From Thozetella sp. PMI_491 (Eukaryota; Ascomycota; Sordariomycetes; Chaetosphaeriales; Chaetosphaeriaceae), in the NCBI GenBank assembly GCA_021432635.1, contig MU270072.1, positions 366,478-430,477 of the forward strand: a DNA stretch of 64,000 nt, written 5' to 3'. The position numbers were made by a program, and so were the translations under genes. The stretch's first letter is position 1. Every line of letters begins with the position of its first letter. Under the pieces are notes generated by a model, which saw only the letters and a list, made by a program, of their open reading frames with translations, was not told the DNA's origin and ran no database searches. Below are positions 10,384 through 22,900 of the stretch, in pieces.

Positions 10384-12595
10384 TCATACGATCGTAACCG
10401 TCTGCTCCTCCGCATGCTGCCACACCCGCTCAGCATGGAAGGCTTGGAACACGATCCCACGTCGCTCATATATCGGCTCGCCCGCTGGCCCGCTCCTTAC
10501 TGGTACAAGCAGCAGCGCCACGACTTCCTTGCTCGGCGCACTCCACATACCTGTTGTGAGGAAAGTCGCCGCACGGAGGAGGACAAACTTATCCAGCTGC
10601 TGCCGCGGGATGACCATCGCTTCCAGCCCGCCATCGTAAAGGAAGATTGGAGGCGTGCTCTCATCGTCACCAGTGTCATATATGGTATAGCCCGTGAAAA
10701 GGGCTCCATCTCGGTCAAACAGTCCGTCTTCGGACCGCGGTCGCCATCGGCCCTGCGTCGTATCCAACACAATACGAAGAACTTGGCCACGGACGGTGAT
10801 GGAACCATTCGAGGCGGGACCGTAGATGTTGGCGGCTGATTGGGGCTCTACAGAGGCTCGTAGAACCTTCAATAGAGGTATCACCTCGTCGCGACCGCTG
10901 CGGCGATACGTGTACTGGTCGAGATGCCGACGCACATAGAGGATCGGGCCGGTGATGGATGCCCAAGACCAGGTCGGGGCATAAGGCCTCACATCTGTCC
11001 CCAGGCGCCGGATCGGCTCCGGAGCGATGTCAGACCTGCTGATCCAGAGCAACGAATACTCTAGGTCCTTCGACCAGAGCCCAGCGAGATATTTAGACTC
11101 GGTACGCTCATGCATCAGTGCCGCAAGGCCCGAGATGGCCGGCAGCCGATCCTCAGCAAAGGTGATTGCCTTGCCCGTGAACTCCTCAACCAGCTTTGGC
11201 CATTCCAAGATGAGGTCGCGTGCGGACTTTGGTCCCGGCAGTATTGCTAATAACCGCCGAAACCCACCCAACGAGGACGGCGTAGTAGGGAGGAGGCGGC
11301 ACTCGCACCGCTGCTGGGACTGACAAGACCAGACCAACTCCTCTTCGTAGAAATGGATGATGCGCGGCGAGAGAACGCGCTCCTGTAGTACCCAGGCTCT
11401 TGTCGAGAGCTTGCTCGGCAAGGTCTCAAGGCTCGAGTGCGGGGCGCTGCCCGGATCCGCCGGCCAGAGCTTCCTCGGTCGCAGCGTCTGCTGTGTCTCA
11501 CCGTCGGAACCGGACGCGTTGAGCATTGTCCGTCTATGAGTCAGCGCTCTCAGCCTCGCGTAAACAAAGACTGGTTCACCATTCGGACCAAGCGTAGTAA
11601 TTGCCATTGTTTGATGGGCCGAAACTCTGGGCAAGGTTCCAGCAGAAAAGAGCCCCTTTGACGAGTCCGAAGCTCCGTCGGCTGAGAGCGTGACAGTTGC
11701 GTCGCGATAGACCTGTTTCATCTTGGCAGCCTCGGCTTCCCAGTCATCTCTGTCATCTTGCACAATACAGAGAGAGTCAATCCTATATGAGAGACAGTCA
11801 GCACACCATTGGCACTATCATCTGGGTTGTTTGCGAGACAGTTACCAAAGATAGCGGATTCCCAACGACCGCGTCACATCTGCTGCTTGTGCGAACGTCA
11901 ACGAGTCCGGCCCGAATTGAACGGACGCCTGGTGACTCTGGAGAGTGCTCTTGGTCGTGCGAAGAGGGTTAGCTCCGCCCCAGCAGTGGCTAAGAGCGGC
12001 GTAAGTACCCTCCTCCCCCTTGGTGATATAGAGCGAGGCGCGAGCCGGTATATCCTCCGCCGAGCCAACGTCAATAACCCTGGAAGGCAGTCTGGCGGAC
12101 ATCGCCGCCTGCCAATGACAGGAAGTATGCCTGTCTCGGCAACCTTGGAGCCAGTTTCGCATCAAGTCAACAGACTCCGCGGAATACGAGCTGCCTTGTA
12201 TGTTCCGAGCGGGTCCGATATTTGGCCATAATGATGCTTCTCCTATGTTTCGTCAGACGAGATGAGGTTTCCAGCACCCGGTTCTGCCCAGTACGCATAC
12301 CGTCCTTAGTGTACAACTCAACGAGACAATGTGCCTTTTCCATTTCGTCTTCTTCATCGCTGGTGCCGTAAAGGTAAAGGTACAGCGCACAGTCGATCAT
12401 GAGGCGGATGCGGAGGGCTCTATCAGGTATTGAAGGGCGAGGAACTCTATCCTTTTGCAGTACCGCCCAGAGAAGCGCACCGCCGAGGAGTTCGCAAGCC
12501 TTGCATCCTGCCTGGATGCCTTGGATAAGGTTGTCCGCCGAAAGGTCGAGATGCGCGAATGTCAAATCCCGACATTGGGCGCACTGCCAAGCCAT
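10384..12595 (-). CDS. HET-domain (heterokaryon incompatibility) protein
   Basis: Model: complement(join(10384..11782, 11846..12242, 12301..12595)), 696 aa. The introns are 63 and 58 bp and both keep phase. The N-terminus begins MAWQCAQCRDL with a Cys-x2-Cys pair typical of these proteins. The HET core follows in order: LWPNIGPARNI, then YAALSHCWGG in exon 2, then YLWIDSLCIVQDDRDDW across the second intron and SLSADGASDSSKGLF-like sequence. HET proteins trigger programmed death of fused hyphae when partners carry incompatible alleles, but most of the many paralogues in a genome have no tested role. No NACHT, WD or ankyrin partner domain is visible in the C-terminal half. It is divergent from the 258-aa gene at 12856 across only 260 bp. 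Confidence 0.9.
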
Positions 12596-12855
12596 TTGGC
12601 ACTGGAGAGAGGGTTGAAACGGAATATGGTATTCCGGGGCGAGATACAAGAACACTGATGCCCGATATTTGTAATGGATAGAATTATCAAAGGTAAAGAA
12701 AGTGAAAGCGGCCGGTTGTTTAACCTCGTGAGAGCGGGGGAGTCGGGCCCACACTCAGGTGCGGCTGAGAAGATGTCGGCCGAAGTGCATATTGATAAAA
12801 CAATTGCTGCTCTTCACGAATAGTTCAGGGGCAACATCATCTGCCAGTTTATGCA

Positions 12856-13632
12856 ATGACGACGAACATTTACATAGAGGAGGTCGGAAGGGTGGATTAT
12901 CCACTGGACGATGTGCCGGATACGGAGAGCTGGAGCGAAGAGCACCGTCAAGCCATAGAAACCCACCATGCCGCCTTTGGCCAGCGCGGTCAGACGCCTG
13001 ACCACCGGGTCCAGCCACACGAATGGCAACACTCGCCCTTTGTCCAACCCGTGACGACGCCATGGCGAGTACCGCTGGCGCCGGATCATTTACCGATACT
13101 CCTCCTCGGCTTCGTACCCATCGCGAACCGGTCGTGGAATAACGAGACGGCCTTCCGCCAAGGCGAAACAATAATGTCACACATCATCATGTCGTCAAGT
13201 CGGCTTCAAGACCGCCAAGCCAACGAGGATAAGTGGTTTATCTATGCGGACGGGCCCGACGGAGCGGGGGAGATGCATCTACACATGTACCATAGCTGGA
13301 GCGGGCACAAGCTGGTCGAGTTATGTATAGATGCCGGCCCCGAGGGATACGGATATGCAGGGACGGGCGCGAGCATCACGGCCATCACGTGGGAGTCGGC
13401 CGAGGGCTGGAGATGGAATGACGCCAGCGCCGGGCTGTACATGGCGGTAGCGAGGAAGGTGTGCAGCTGGGTTCTCAACGTCGACCTGGGACCGGCTTCA
13501 GATGGCACGGAAGACGGGTTGGATGTGGAAAATGGGGGCGTGCCTAGATGGATCGAACCGACTGTTGCAACCATGGTAGCAGTAATGAAGAATCGTCCCT
13601 CAGAGCCTGGCCTAGTTCATCGAGCCAACTGA
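12856..13632 (+). CDS. Hypothetical 258-aa protein, divergent from the HET gene
   Basis: A single exon with good initiation context (gcaATGACG). I do not recognise the whole protein. It lacks a signal peptide and membrane segments. The N-terminal third is acidic and rich in His and Gln. The middle holds NEDKWFIYADGPDG followed by HLHMYHSWSGHKLVE. This DKWFIY...(H/S)SWxG pattern recalls, from memory, a small bacterial family of unknown function that reads DKWFIY...HRSWTG. The C-terminal part is Trp-rich (ITWESAEGWRWND). Sharing a 260-bp promoter region with a HET gene could mean co-regulation. I propose no function. Confidence 0.65.
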   Translation: MTTNIYIEEVGRVDYPLDDVPDTESWSEEHRQAIETHHAAFGQRGQTPDHRVQPHEWQHSPFVQPVTTPWRVPLAPDHLPILLLGFVPIANRSWNNETAFRQGETIMSHIIMSSSRLQDRQANEDKWFIYADGPDGAGEMHLHMYHSWSGHKLVELCIDAGPEGYGYAGTGASITAITWESAEGWRWNDASAGLYMAVARKVCSWVLNVDLGPASDGTEDGLDVENGGVPRWIEPTVATMVAVMKNRPSEPGLVHRAN

Positions 13633-14054
13633 GGCGGTTTGATAGGGCTCGCTCCGTTTCGAGCTAGCTCATCTGGTTAGACTAAAAGAAGCCTAGGAAT
13701 GGATCCATGACTAGGGCGGGCATAGTATCATCCCTCGAGTAAAATCTAGCGTGAATTACAAACTGGAGCAGGCAAAGTTTATAGGCAACTACATGCACTG
13801 ATCTTTGATGTCCACCCAGCCAACTTGTTTGATAGCTAGATCAGTCCGTATTGTTTAGATACCTACCCAGGGTCAAGTTCCAGTAACTACCCGGCTCCTA
13901 GGACACTGCCATTTACACCCAATACCGTATCATTCGTAATGAATGCTCTACCAACGGCGGCTATTCCTGGGCCGTCGCAGACTCTTTGTTCAAGAAGCCG
14001 CATACAATATCTACTGCTCCAGAATAGTTTGACTTAGGGAAAAACTTCTGCACT
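13633..14054. other. Intergenic spacer
   Basis: It lies between convergent 3' ends. Nothing recognised. Confidence 0.45.
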
Positions 14055-14849
14055 CAGTCTAGGCCAGTGTCAATAGCGAATGTGAGAATCCGCCAGTGCA
14101 ATGCCCGAACCAGTAGCTGCAGCCGCAAGTCACTGGGTCCATAAAACATAATTAAGCCCTGGCCCTCGCCGAACCACGCTAAACCATCTGCCACTGCGAT
14201 GGCACTGGAGTCTTCAGCCGGCCTCCAGTACAGCGTGAGATCGATGATCGCCGGCGGCAGCGCTGGGTTGTTCTCCCACAGGATATCCCCCTGATGTCAC
14301 CATGGATCACCTGGTAGGGCACATTCTCAGGAAACGGTCGCCTAGCGAGTGCCGACCGGTCCAGCAAGTGGCGGATCTTGCCTAGCCACCACTCCTTGTT
14401 GACTCCCTCGATCTCATAAAGTCTAACCTCCTCCCACGTCACGCGGCTGGCTTTGTTCCATCTGTTGGACTGTCTGGAGGTTGCGAACGTTCGTTCGCGC
14501 ACCGCGACCTTCAGGTCAGCGTTGAACGTCTCGTTCACGCGTAGGGCATCTCTAAAACGGCACTCAGGAGCGCTAATACCAGACTCAAAAGTTGAAGCGG
14601 CCCAGTCGTGAAGACATATACTTCGGGCCGACCTACGACCTGATCAGGCGTGGCGAGCCTGTAGGACGTCGGTGCGCGTTCCAGGAGGCTCGTTGTGAGC
14701 TCTGAGACCCACTGGGTCTCGACATCGTCGTCAGACGGCTTCAGCACAATATTTTCAACCCTGTAGCAGAGTTCCCTGTCGCCGGCGAGGGGTTGAGGGA
14801 TGCCTGTCAGACTAAATGCTTCAAGAATAGTAGGGGTTGGTGGCGGCAT
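14055..14849 (-). pseudogene. Aminoglycoside-phosphotransferase-like (TIGR02569-like) gene with two frameshifts
   Basis: Three reading-frame segments line up as one kinase-like protein. Segment 1, from the ATG at 14849, reads ILEAFSLTGIPQPLAGD and IVLKPSDDDVETQWV. Segment 2 continues with DWAASTFE and FNADLKVAVRERTF and ends in the catalytic-type HGD block (QVIHGDI). Segment 3 continues DILWENNPALPPAIIDLTLYWRP and stops at 14055. The first switch lies near 14603-14610. The second is in a run of five G near 14282-14288. Each is consistent with loss of one base. The order matches the TIGR02569-type phosphotransferase family of actinobacteria and fungi. Real decay and sequencing error in a homopolymer are both possible; two independent breaks favour decay. 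Confidence 0.75.
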
Positions 14850-15943
14850 GATAGCTGAAGCCGATGCCTGGCAGATGTATGCGCGGTTAGTCTCAAGTGA
14901 GGACAATGATGTGGGGAACGGAGTGGTGGGCTATACACGGCCAAATCGGATCATTCAGCGGTGCTATGACTAAAGATCGGCCCAACATTACGCCGCCCTA
15001 TTGGTGCTGATGAGGGGGGGGGATATAAGCCTCGAACGCTGCTGTATCACATTGACCTTGCCCAAGCATTTACCTTGAACCATTCTAGTCTGATATTCCA
15101 ACGTACAAAGATAATCCGTGGGTCCTTGTTAAAATACGACAGAAGTGGCTTGCGAAATCTCCGCATAATATTCAAAACGATAAACTGGGTGGTTTTGGCG
15201 ATAGAAATTAGCCTTCGCTCTCTAGCAGCGATGCCTTTCCTAGACATCCTTCATCTGAGGGTAGGTAATTGTGTTGCGTCCCTTAGTAGAGTTTAATATG
15301 CTCATTGGTAGAGTTTGATATGCTGAGGTTTTTTTTCTTTTCCGAAAGTCAAGGCATAGTATCCCAACACTAATTCTAAGATGCCGAGGAGTACACAACA
15401 AAGTCCAGACGAGTTCGGAAGCAGCAAACAACGGTTTGCCTCCCACTCTTCGTATCCTCCACACTGTCGAAAGGAAATATGTCGCACAAAAAGTCCTTTA
15501 AGTTGTCATTTTCTCCAATTCTCGCTTTGTCTTGTCGCCGAGATGGCTACAAAATGGAGGTTTCATTTGGGAGGGAGAGGGAGGGGGGTGTCATGTAGAA
15601 GATCATTGTCGCCACACTCTAGTGCTTGCGTTTAACACTAATCGATACTTCGTATGACCGGTAGAATGTGAGATCAATGATACCTCGTATCGCCGTTTGT
15701 TTCGCGTCGTCTACACACTCCTTTCTGCAGTCAAAGACATGATTAATTGATATAATAACACAGTGTCTCGGACAGCCTCGATATGCAGTATTAGGAGCTG
15801 CTGAACAGGTAGGGATAAGTACCTATCACTTCCCGTCTTCTAGACTACACCTATTGACACAACGACAAACCAAGCTTTTTCCCTACCTTTTCAAGAGCTT
15901 TTATTCTGCTTCAATCTGAGTTAATCTACATCAAGTTAAAATA
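14850..15943. other. 1.1-kb gene-poor region
   Basis: AT-richer sequence with short ORFs only. No domain, repeat or RNA gene recognised. The last part is the promoter of the small secreted protein. Confidence 0.45.
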
Positions 15944-16378
15944 ATGCGTTTCGTTGTTGTCGTAGCTCCTCTCCTCGCCGGGGTTGCTCTTGCTGCTCCC
16001 AATCCCATCCCTGACTCCTCCTCCTCTGCGCCCCCGCCTGAACCCTCCTCCTCCTCCTCTGTGCCCCCGCCTGAACCCTCCTCCTCCTCTGCGCCCCCGC
16101 CTAAACCCTCCTCCTCTTCTGGAGGGATGGCCCCAAGTATCGACGGTACCATCAGTGATCTTAGCAAGGCTGCATCTGACCTGCCATTACTTGATTCACA
16201 AGTGAGTTTTCTCGATACAATTATCAATGAAATACTAATACCAGGTGTGAATTAGGACTTCCTTAAAGTGAGTATAATGTAACTTCACCTTTGAATACAT
16301 AGCATTAACATAATCTAGGAAGGTCAAAAGATAGTCGGGGATTTGACCGGAAATACTGGAGCACCGAGTCAAGGTTAA
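15944..16378 (+). CDS. Small secreted Ser/Pro-repeat protein with a microexon
   Basis: Model: join(15944..16201, 16256..16267, 16319..16378), 109 aa, all joins in phase 0. A signal peptide (MRFVVVVAPLLAGVALA) is followed by three imperfect repeats of the unit PPPEPSSSS (residues about 23-59), likely O-glycosylated. A conserved-looking helix with SIDGTISDLSKAASDLPLL comes next, and the tail is DFLKEGQKIVGDLTG. The first intron (54 bp) has GTGAGT, an ACTAAT branch point and TAG. The second (51 bp) has GTGAGT and TAG. Between them the exon is only 12 nt (DFLK). Without splicing the frame would end at a TAG at 16253 (103 aa). No Kex2 dibasic sites separate the repeats. Possible effector or wall-associated protein; role unknown. 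Confidence 0.68.
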
Positions 16379-17023
16379 AGGCTACAGGCGAGATTGGAGA
16401 TATAGACTAGAGTGTCGTGAGATACTTTTGAGCCTTGATGGTGACGAAAAAGGAGTGAGGAGGCTAGGAGTGTCCAAGTGACCAGTTTAGTCACTCCTTT
16501 ACTTCGCTGTTCGTTGGTTTAAACCCATTTTCAATACGTGAATTTACCCTCTTACCTGTATGGCCACGGAATCATCCTAAACAATGATGACGCTTACCCT
16601 TCATCCTTCGTGGGGCCCAGCCGTGAGTATCAAAGCTTCGATGTTCTTCGATCTCTGAGCTAGTATCGGGGCAAAGCAAGTATGGCTGAAACTGTGAGCT
16701 AACATACTAGACGTCCTACTGCTTGCTTTTAGGAGGGAGATTGAGTAATTCCATGATCAACGATAACTGTATCGAGCTTGGTAATATGCATATACGGAAA
16801 AGAACAACTCGTTGCCTTGCGAATATATGGGCTTGGAAGTAGGACGTCGGATTAAGTTTGTCATTGTAAGCTTTAAGCTAGGCAAGGCTTGTTTCAGAGA
16901 CTCTTAAATGCGGAAGGATGGAGAACTGCAAAGGATGAAAGCATACATTCAGAGCCCTTTGATAGGACTCAACTAGGTCTACACATCTAAATCAATGCCG
17001 ACAAGGGTGAGCGACACGACCTT
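16379..17023. other. Intergenic spacer
   Basis: Convergent 3' regions with no recognised feature. Confidence 0.45.
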
Positions 17024-18578
17024 CTAGTGTGCCGTGCTGCCGGAGTTGTCTGCACAGCTGAAAGCACTCGGAATCTGGCCGCTATCGTAGGCGGCCTTGA
17101 TTTGAATAACAACAGCATAAGTTCCCCCGACCGCGATGAACAAACCGATAAGAATCATCAGGGAATGGAGCCAGTATTGGACCTTCTTCAGCAACGATCC
17201 TGACTTCCTCTCTTCAGCGTAGTCGTACATGTACAGTAGGCCCGGGATCATGATGGCCATCGGTGCGAAGCAGATGGTGCCAGTAAGTGCAATCAGGTAG
17301 CTGAAGATGACGATAGCTTCGGACAGTACAAACGCGATGGCGCCAAGCGAAATGGTGCACCCTAGCCATGTCGCCCAGTGGATGACCGTGTTGTGCTGTA
17401 GGTGGTGTGAGCCGCGTAGAATACGCACAAAGAGGTACTTGGCCGCTACGTGTAGATAGAGGCAGCCGCTGACGGCCAGACCAATCAGACCGACGCCGTA
17501 CGACACCTTCTTTATGGTACCGCCCGCGCTCCCTAGCGAAGGGTTGGCGACCCAGCCGCCGCACCAGCGGTACACAACCAGCGAGAAAGCAAGGTAGGCA
17601 GCCGTCACGAGGCCCATGCACAGGTACAGGGCTTTCTTGTACTCTTTGGGACGGCGCATCTCCGAGATGACGGGCAAAAACGCTGAGGTACCGGCGCTAG
17701 ACACAAATATAGTGGCTGTCGCCGTCATGCCGGCCGCGAAGGTCGGGTACGCGATGGCGTGGTAGCCAAGCTCGAAGTCTCCAGTCTGCGGAGCGGCAGC
17801 GGGGCGATCATGCGTAGTGACGCCGATCACAACGATGAAGACGGCGGTGAAGATGGACAGGAAGCCGGCCCAGGTGAGCCAGCCGATTTTCTCAAAGGTG
17901 CGGACCGAGGCACACGCCGTGATGATGGCGAATGACAGGAACGCCCACCAGACCGTGCAGGCGGAGTGGTTGGAGAGCGCGTTGAACGCTACTGAGAGGC
18001 CAACGATGCCGGAGCCAGTGCAGAGGACATACGCGATGAGGTACAGGACTCCGACGGCTTCCCTGAACCACGCCCCGCCAAGCACGTAGCACATGTCCGC
18101 AAGGGCTGGAACCGAGGTCTCAGCTATGCAAGGTTGAAAGGGGGAATACGTGAGAAGGGGATCGAAAGGGTTGACTAACTATGGCACTCTGGATGTCTGT
18201 TTCTAAAGTTGCCTTGTATGACCGCGTTATCTGGCAACGTCTATATTAGCAGCTGCCAATACAAAGAATCTCTAAGCTGTGGGGGCTAAACGCACATGTG
18301 TTTAAGGCTCCAAAAGCCAAGATGAGGATGGCGCCGCCGACGGCGCCTAAGCTGTACATAGCCGTGGGAATAGACAGCACGCCGGTAGCGAAGATGATCT
18401 TCAAGAAGATGACGGTAGCCCGTTGCCAGCTAACGGTACGGAAGTCGACGCCGTCGGTGAGCTTCTGGAACACCTCGTGGCTTTCCAATTCCTTCTCGTC
18501 CGGTGTGAGCATGGCACCATCCTGGATACTCTCTGTGGGTCGGATTTCATCCGACCCTTTCTTGTCCTCGGCAACCAT
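17024..18578 (-). CDS. Amino-acid transporter, AAAP family (Mtr-like)
   Basis: Model: complement(join(17024..18123, 18180..18230, 18296..18578)), 477 aa, with introns of 56 and 65 bp. The cytosolic N-terminus (MVAEDKKGSDE...) leads to the first membrane span at VIFLKIIFATGVLSIPTAMYSLG, the hallmark start of fungal neutral amino-acid permeases such as Neurospora Mtr. The joined exons give GALNTYNAVIQGNFRNRHPECH, the expected loop. About eleven hydrophobic spans follow, ending near AVGGTYAVVIQIKAAYDSG. The protein should import neutral or aromatic amino acids across the plasma membrane by proton symport. Substrate range cannot be read from sequence. Confidence 0.9.
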
Positions 18579-19963
18579 GGCGTGATACTAGGATCGCGAG
18601 AGCTTGTACGGGCCTGGCGAGAAAAAGCGAGACAGAAGACTCAAAATGGCTTGACAAACAGATGGTCAAGGCTCCGGCGCTGGGAATTAAGAGTACGCAG
18701 CGGGACCCTCGGCCGACACCAGGGAGGGAAGGCTACGGCAACCGGGCGGTCTTATACCCACCCTGCACGTCTGTGCTACCATTATGCAGATCTGCATTGT
18801 GTCTCTCCTCCTTTGTCTCTGTCCCCCTCACCTCGACTCGAGTACCAAGGCCCGTTATCAGCAAACTTGGGGCGCACAGCTCGCCACAAGGGGGAGCCTG
18901 ATAGGGCAATGACGCCAGGGAGGGGTGTGGTGGGCGATAAGCCCCAAGACCCCATGCAGGCCCAGAGCTTGGGGGAGCTTTATCAGCCAAACAGCAGCCC
19001 CAACCCGGGCAGGGATCTCGGCAACTGCACCTGCAGTGGGGCCGTGTCGGGAGTAAAGATCCGACTGCCAACGAAGCCTGACGTGCACGCACCAGTCTGG
19101 GGGCGTTTGGATCCTTATCTCGATCCGCCCGCGGTCGTGGTATTGTGCCTGATAGGGCAGAGTTACAGTCTATCATACATGCGACGGTCGAGGTGCAGCT
19201 GTCCGGCAATTAGCCAGGGCACTTCCATGACGCCTCTCCTCCGTTGCAATGCCATCGCGCTAAAGGGTTCTGCTGTGACTGTAATGAAGGGGTAAGATCG
19301 AGGATGCCACACAGAGTGGCGCATTTGACAAAGACCCGGTTTATTGCCAATTTTGAAGGTCCATCGACTTCGCACAAGCACCGGCGATAGGACCATGTTC
19401 GGAAACTCTCCCATGGATGGTAGGCGCATCTCGGGGAAGTTTGTGCGCAGGTGTGGGTGGGTGTGCTCGTGCATCTGAACCTTGACGGAGATGCACGGTT
19501 GCACTCGCGTCTCACTCAAAGATGCTCACTCTCTCGCACATGAACGTGACCCAGGACATGCAGCGCAACCTGGTCTCTATCTAACTTGGTGTGCTCCACT
19601 ACATTCGATCGTAGGACGAAGTTCCTAAGCACGAGGGGTACAAGTACTAGCGATCTCTGAGGGCGTGCAAGCGGCTGTTCCCGAGGAATTACGTACAGAC
19701 TTACCTAGCTAGGCATACTGGGTCGAATAATCAACAGATGCCGAATAGCCATAGCAGGTGGTAGCTAGTGCGCCTTGACAAATATACTCAACACCAGTCT
19801 AGGAAGTCGGACAATTTGATCGTGTTCAGTAATCTTACAGCTCAGAGTTGGCGAAGGCCAACTCTGGCAATATATCTATGTCTAGGTGGACACCGATGGC
19901 ACATCGATAAGTCTATGTAATCAGTACAGGTGAATTGGTTTAGATGCAGTGCGTCGGCCTTTA
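18579..19963. other. 1.4-kb intergenic region
   Basis: Mainly the upstream region of the amino-acid transporter. A 290-codon plus-strand ORF starting at 18423 overlaps the transporter exon and has no protein-like character. Nothing else supported. Confidence 0.45.
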
Positions 19964-22900
19964 CTAGCTCTTAGAGCTAGCTTCGCCTGCCAACTGCGAG
20001 AAGATGGAGTCAGGGTTCCCCAAGAGGTTCTGTGGCTTGTCGAACTCTACCACGGATCCTTGGTCGAGGACGAGGATTCTGTCGTAATCAATCTAGACAT
20101 CGCGCATACTCGTCAGTCAATCCACTAGCACCGGGGTAGGAGCGGGAACGGGACCAGAGGGAGAGGCGTACCACACTGGCAATATGATGGGCAATCGTGA
20201 GAACAGTACTGCCTTCAAATGCGCGTTTCATCACGTCGTTAATCAGCGTGACTGTAGCGTGGTCTACGCTCGCGGTAGCTAATCCCAGAGGCCATGATTA
20301 GTATAGAGATGGCGAACTAGTAGCAGAGGATACCATACCTTCATCGATGATGACGATACGCCTGTTCTCCGCAATGGCTCTCGCAATCGCGAGGAGCTGT
20401 GCTTGCCCCGTGGAGAGATTGCTCCTATATTCGAGTTGGTTAGCACATGGCACTAGGCGCAGCCTTCTTCTCGGTATCGGCAACTCACCCCCACTCGGCG
20501 ATGCGATATTCAAGTGGATCATCGTCCTCCTCGATCCCTAGAGCCTTGGCAAGATTGCACATGGCTACGGCATCCTGCAGATCGCTCTCCGCCTTCACAC
20601 CCAGCGGGTCGAGATTCTCGCGCATTGTTCCGCTGAAAACCACCGGCTCCTGAGGAATAATTGTTATCCTCTTTCGCAGCTCCGGTATTGACACCTCACT
20701 CAGGATATCGCGCCCGTCAATCGAGATACGACTCCCAGGGCGGACCGCCCCAGCGTCTAGCGCCCGCATGAGCGCTAGCACCAACGACGATTTGCCCGCG
20801 CCGGTGCGACCCACGATGGCGATGCGTTCCCCTGCCTCGATTGACACGTTGATCTTCCGAAGACAGAGTGTGCCGCCGGGGCGGTAAGAAGCGTTGTAGT
20901 TTTCGATGGTGATGGTAGGGTCGGCTGGCCAAGTCGTTGGTAGTTCTGTATCTGCTACCGCTAGTTCACCAGCGGCACGATTCTCGTCGCTATAGTCCTC
21001 TTCGGGGGTATTATGGGCATATCGGTAGATGCGCTCAAGAGAAATGAGATCGGCTTCCAAATTCGCAAGGATTTGCACCACCGCTCCAAGCAATCCCGTC
21101 ACCTGCAGCACGAAGTTCATGACGAAGCCTAGGGTGCTCGAAGGCGCATCCACGATGAGGAGCAGAGATGCAGTTAGTACCCCGACAGCGCAGGCCAGTC
21201 CGTACAGTCGGAGCTGGAGCCACACGTCCAAGCAAAGGAATGGCATCCACACTCGCACATGCTCGTCGATAAGATCGCGCGCTCGCTGCCTGAAGAAGTC
21301 CCCTTGTTCGTATGCGAGAATGACGGCAAAGCCCGAGCGCATCTCGCCTGCGACGTTTAGGATTGGGTTGCGGGCATTATTGTCGAGGCGGCGCAGCTGT
21401 CGGCAGGCATGCATGTAATAGGATTGGAGGAATCTGTAAATAAACATCACAGGGATCAAGTAGAGCATACTAGCGGGGGAGCTGAAAATGACGGCGAGGA
21501 GGCTGAAGACGATGATGAGACCAATCATGACTAGAACAAGAAACCCGCTATTGACACTGGTGTCGACTCGGTTCATGTCGTTGGTGAAGCGGTTGAGGAT
21601 ATGACCGAGAGGTGTCGTGTCGAAGAAGCTGAACTTGCTATGCACAAGGCCGCTTACCAGACGGGCGTGGATGGCTCTGGAGGCGGGTATGACGCACAAA
21701 AACGTAGCCGACAGAACAAAGGGGATGGTGAGCAGGGCCCCGAGTGTGCCAGAGATAGCGTACAAGCCTAGTTTAGAGGAGTGACCGATCGTGTCGAAAT
21801 CTTCAGCAGCCGCTTGCAGAGCGCCGATAGCGCCGATATTGAATAGAATACAGACGACTGCCGTGACCATAACAAGGGGCCAGCCCCAGCGCTTACCACT
21901 TTTGAGGTAGGATAGATACGTGCCCATCTTCACGCTTCCAACACCTAGGTCGAGTAACCCTGCGGTGCTTGGCAGGGGTGTCGCTAGAAGGGGGGCCATT
22001 TCAAGATCCGCATCCGTGCGCTGGGTTCCAGTCGCCAAAGTAAGGGGAATGCTCTCAGACAGAGTCGAGCGAGAAGATGTCCAGGAGGGGTCAGAAGGTT
22101 CTAGGGGAGTGCCGGGCACGTCGAAATCCAGGGTCGAGCGAGGAATATCTCGAGCTTCTGAGGAGGTGGTGGTAACCTCCTCCAAGAGCTTTAGGCCAGC
22201 GAGAGTGAGGGCTCCGTCCGATATAGTGTATACTGCGTCAGCTAGTTCAATAAGCGCCTTGCTCGACGTGGTAACAATCCGGGTGCAGTCCTTAAGAATC
22301 CCGTTCGGCCCCAATACGTTTTCGACAAGCCTGCGCTGAACCGTCGCGTCTACCGCCACAAGAGGATCATCCAGCACGACCAGGGGCCGCCGCGAGTAGA
22401 TGGCTCTAGCGAGGGCGACTCGGCTCTGCTGCCCACCAGACAACGTAGTGCCAGTGCCTTCCAGAGAGGTTCCGTCTCCATCCGCGAGGGAGGCAAAATC
22501 AGCGTCTAAACAGGTCGCCTTGACGACCCGCCCGTACCAAGAAGCATCGAGCGGAAGGCCAAAGAGGATGTTCTCGCGGATGGATCCATTGATAAGGAAC
22601 GGCTTCTGTGGCGCATAAGCTATACGGCCTGAGACGTGGACAGAGCCCTTCTTGGGTCTTATCTCTCCCAGAATTGCGCGTACTAGCGTTGTCTTTCCAG
22701 CTCCCACAGACCCCCTGATTACCGTCAGACAGCCAGGGGAAGCCTGGAGTGTGCATTTCTTAAGGAGTGGCCTCTCAGTGTCATTATAATCTCCGGGAGC
22801 GTCGAACGCCGCTTCTTCCAGAGAAACGTCGATTGCTTCGTCATCTATCCGGCTTTCATAGTCACCACAGCCTTCTCCGTTGGTTGGAGAAGTTAAAATG

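Noticed and set aside
15944-16378. Idea that the secreted repeat protein is a RiPP precursor for the UstYa-like enzyme
   Set aside because: The repeats lack dibasic Kex2 sites and a core peptide with aromatic residues, and the two genes are 14 kb apart.
18423-19295. 290-codon plus-strand ORF
   Set aside because: Antisense to exon 1 of the amino-acid transporter and its promoter; composition is not protein-like.
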